Shown here piece by piece: positions 63,814 to 64,000 of a stretch of DNA of 64,000 nucleotides; position 1 is the first letter of the stretch; each line of letters opens with the position of its first letter. The notes under the pieces were generated by a model. That model saw only the letters and a list, made by a program, of their open reading frames with translations, made no database searches and was not told the DNA's origin. A program made the translations under genes and the position numbers. Source of the DNA: Omphiscola glabra (taxonomy: Eukaryota; Mollusca; Gastropoda; Lymnaeidae); assembly GCA_964017045.1 (NCBI GenBank), contig OZ024798.1, forward strand, positions 6,407,793-6,471,792. Reading direction: 5' to 3'.

Positions 63814-64000
63814 AAGTTAGTAACAGATTTTTTTTATTATTATTTTTTAATTGGGTATGCTGGGTGCGGCTTAAAACAAAACAATGAACGATTGAATATA
63901 TTGTTCAAATGGGTTGGTTTTTATCTGTGCTTCTAAATCTGTCTTCGGTGGAGCTCTGTACATGCGGGGTCCGCGTAACCGGAATTAGAACGAAAGAAAA
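63814..64000. other. No feature recognised
   Basis: T/A-rich run at 63830-63852, then ordinary sequence to the window end. Confidence 0.4.

Overview
The window looks like nuclear DNA of a mollusc, most likely a heterobranch or pulmonate gastropod. It is AT-rich and intron-rich. It carries two multi-exon receptor genes, several non-LTR retrotransposon remnants, many short non-autonomous hAT elements, a tRNA-derived SINE family and a very large amount of minisatellite DNA (by eye about a quarter of the window). No prokaryotic feature is present. The gastropod assignment is inference: it rests on the somatomedin-B/class-B-like GPCR architecture, the repeat content and SPIN-like hAT elements, a family reported from a pond snail.

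Layout. 1-14.6 kb is intergenic and dominated by tandem arrays (41, 17, 15, 34, 32, 18, 25 and 21 bp units), with a hAT MITE and retroelement debris. 14,678-41,672 (+) is a complete 18-exon gene for a class C GPCR of the metabotropic GABA-B type, closest in motifs to subunit 2; every exon junction proposed here keeps the reading frame and adds up to 1,166 codons plus a stop. Its introns hold minisatellites, a 5'-truncated CR1/L2-like LINE inserted exactly over the exon 6 splice donor, a broken second LINE, hAT MITEs and SINE copies. 41.7-49.2 kb is intergenic: 14, 16, 19, 43, 55 and 26 bp arrays, a SPIN-like hAT element, another hAT MITE with a perfect 8 bp target duplication, and an inverted decayed copy of GABA-B exon 10. 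49,266-62,524 (-) is a five-exon gene for a secreted-N-terminus receptor with a somatomedin-B domain, a Cys-rich ectodomain and a class B/adhesion/Methuselah-like seven-helix domain (937 codons). Its 6 kb first intron holds a CR1/L2-like retrotransposon whose reverse transcriptase core is deleted, and its last intron is almost entirely a (GA)GAGATA-type satellite. 62.6-64.0 kb may contain the last exon of a further minus-strand gene.

The most unusual signal is that at three separate 5' splice sites (GABA-B exon 4, GABA-B exon 16, exon 1 of the minus-strand GPCR) the end of the exon plus the first intron bases have been tandemly amplified into a minisatellite, so each array is a ladder of potential splice donors starting from the real one. 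In a fourth case (GABA-B exon 6) a LINE insertion duplicated the splice donor through its target-site duplication. I see no cluster of genes forming a defence, biosynthetic or similar system; the two receptors are separate signalling genes in opposite orientation.
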